A stretch of 5,301 bases of DNA from NCBI GenBank assembly GCA_017882835.1, contig JADGOU010000215.1, forward strand, positions 1-5,301, in the 5' to 3' direction. This DNA comes from Frankiaceae bacterium (GTDB lineage Bacteria > Actinomycetota > Actinomycetes > JADGOU01). Shown here piece by piece: positions 4,997 to 5,301 of the stretch (position 1 is the first letter of the stretch; every line of letters starts with the position of its first letter). The position numbers were made by a program, and so were the translations under genes. The notes below the pieces were generated by a model. That model made no database searches. It was not told the origin of the DNA and saw nothing but the letters and a program-made list of their open reading frames with translations.

Positions 4997-5301
4997 GATG
5001 GCGTGCCAGGACCGCAGCGTCTCCAGCAGGCCAGGCACCAGTGGGGCCTCGACCAGCGCGGCCGGGCCGAACCATTCCGCTTCAGCCGCGTCGTCGCCGG
5101 CATGAAGCTGGCCGCCGCAGACCGTGGCGACGTAGTCAGCGATCTCGTACGTCACGTCGCCCGCTCCGGGGCGGCTGACCGTGCCGAGCAGTCGGCCGAC
5201 GTCGACCTCCAGGCCGGTTTCCTCGCGCATCTCGCGGGCCACGGCCTGCTCGACCGTCTCGCCGGGCTCCAGCCGGCCGCCGGGCACGGACCACAAACCC
5301 T
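4991..5301 (-). CDS. Nudix hydrolase; 5' end cut by window edge
   Basis: A partial minus-strand gene ending with TGA (complement of 4991-4993). The visible 102 codons begin GLWSVPGGRLEPGE, and the frame is open at the right edge. The TTG at 5294-5296 is the Leu of the family's GLWS motif, not a start. A perfect Nudix box (G-x5-E-x7-REUxEExGU) occupies the complement of 5278-5210: G, RLEPG, E, seven residues, then REMREETGL. The glutamates of REMREE bind the divalent metal that hydrolyses a nucleoside diphosphate linked to another moiety. The substrate (a damaged NTP, ADP-ribose or another) cannot be told. Related proteins are about 130-150 residues, so some 25-40 N-terminal residues are missing. 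The downstream AEAEWFGPAALVE is the usual C-terminal strand and helix. It converges on the hydratase with a 10-bp gap and is probably unrelated in function. Confidence 0.94.
   Translation of the reverse strand, partial: GLWSVPGGRLEPGETVEQAVAREMREETGLEVDVGRLLGTVSRPGAGDVTYEIADYVATVCGGQLHAGDDAAEAEWFGPAALVEAPLVPGLLETLRSWHAIE

Noticed and set aside
3940..5103. Minus-strand open frame (387 codons) across the SUFU and hydratase genes
   Set aside because: It crosses two genes and a gap, overlaps the Nudix gene in another frame, and is rich in Arg, Pro and Ala, as expected for a shadow frame.

Overview
The window is high-GC DNA (roughly two-thirds G+C by eye) with strong G/C preference at third codon positions, densely packed genes and Actinobacteria-like proteins. 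A filamentous actinomycete, perhaps Micromonosporaceae or a relative, is the best guess. The genus cannot be fixed from the sequence.

Layout: five genes run left to right and one runs back. (1) A class III (CaiB/BaiF) CoA-transferase enters from the left edge (1-1182). (2) A second, paralogous CoA-transferase starts on the last base of its stop codon (1182-2405). (3) After a 137-bp gap with a strong hairpin comes an acyl-CoA dehydrogenase (2543-3736). (4) A Suppressor-of-fused (SUFU) domain protein follows (about 3786-4382), possibly with its own leaderless promoter. (5) After a 94-bp gap with another strong hairpin comes a single-domain MaoC-type hydratase (4477-4980). (6) A Nudix hydrolase on the minus strand converges on it (4991 to beyond the right edge), with a hairpin across both stop codons.

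How the genes may work together: the paired transferases resemble SmtA/SmtB, the succinyl-CoA:(S)-malate/citramalate CoA-transferase of the Chloroflexus 3-hydroxypropionate bicycle. The hydratase resembles the itaconyl-/mesaconyl-CoA hydratase group that includes mycobacterial Rv2499c, whose neighbour is also an acyl-CoA dehydrogenase (FadE19, Rv2500c). Together they suggest a C4/C5 dicarboxylate module. The transferase would load CoA from succinyl-CoA onto an acid such as malate, citramalate, itaconate, mesaconate or methylsuccinate. The dehydrogenase would make a double bond, and the hydratase would add water to give a citramalyl- or methylmalyl-CoA. The expected last enzyme, a CitE/HpcH-type lyase, is not in the window. 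The substrate assignment is inference; the enzyme families are clear. SUFU and Nudix have no evident role in this chemistry.

I saw no RNA genes, CRISPR arrays, mobile elements or attachment sites. No gap between genes exceeds 300 bases. The most notable points are the SmtBA-like pair outside its classical host group joined to a dehydrogenase and hydratase, the SUFU gene splitting that module, and non-standard residues at conserved positions in the hydratase and dehydrogenase.
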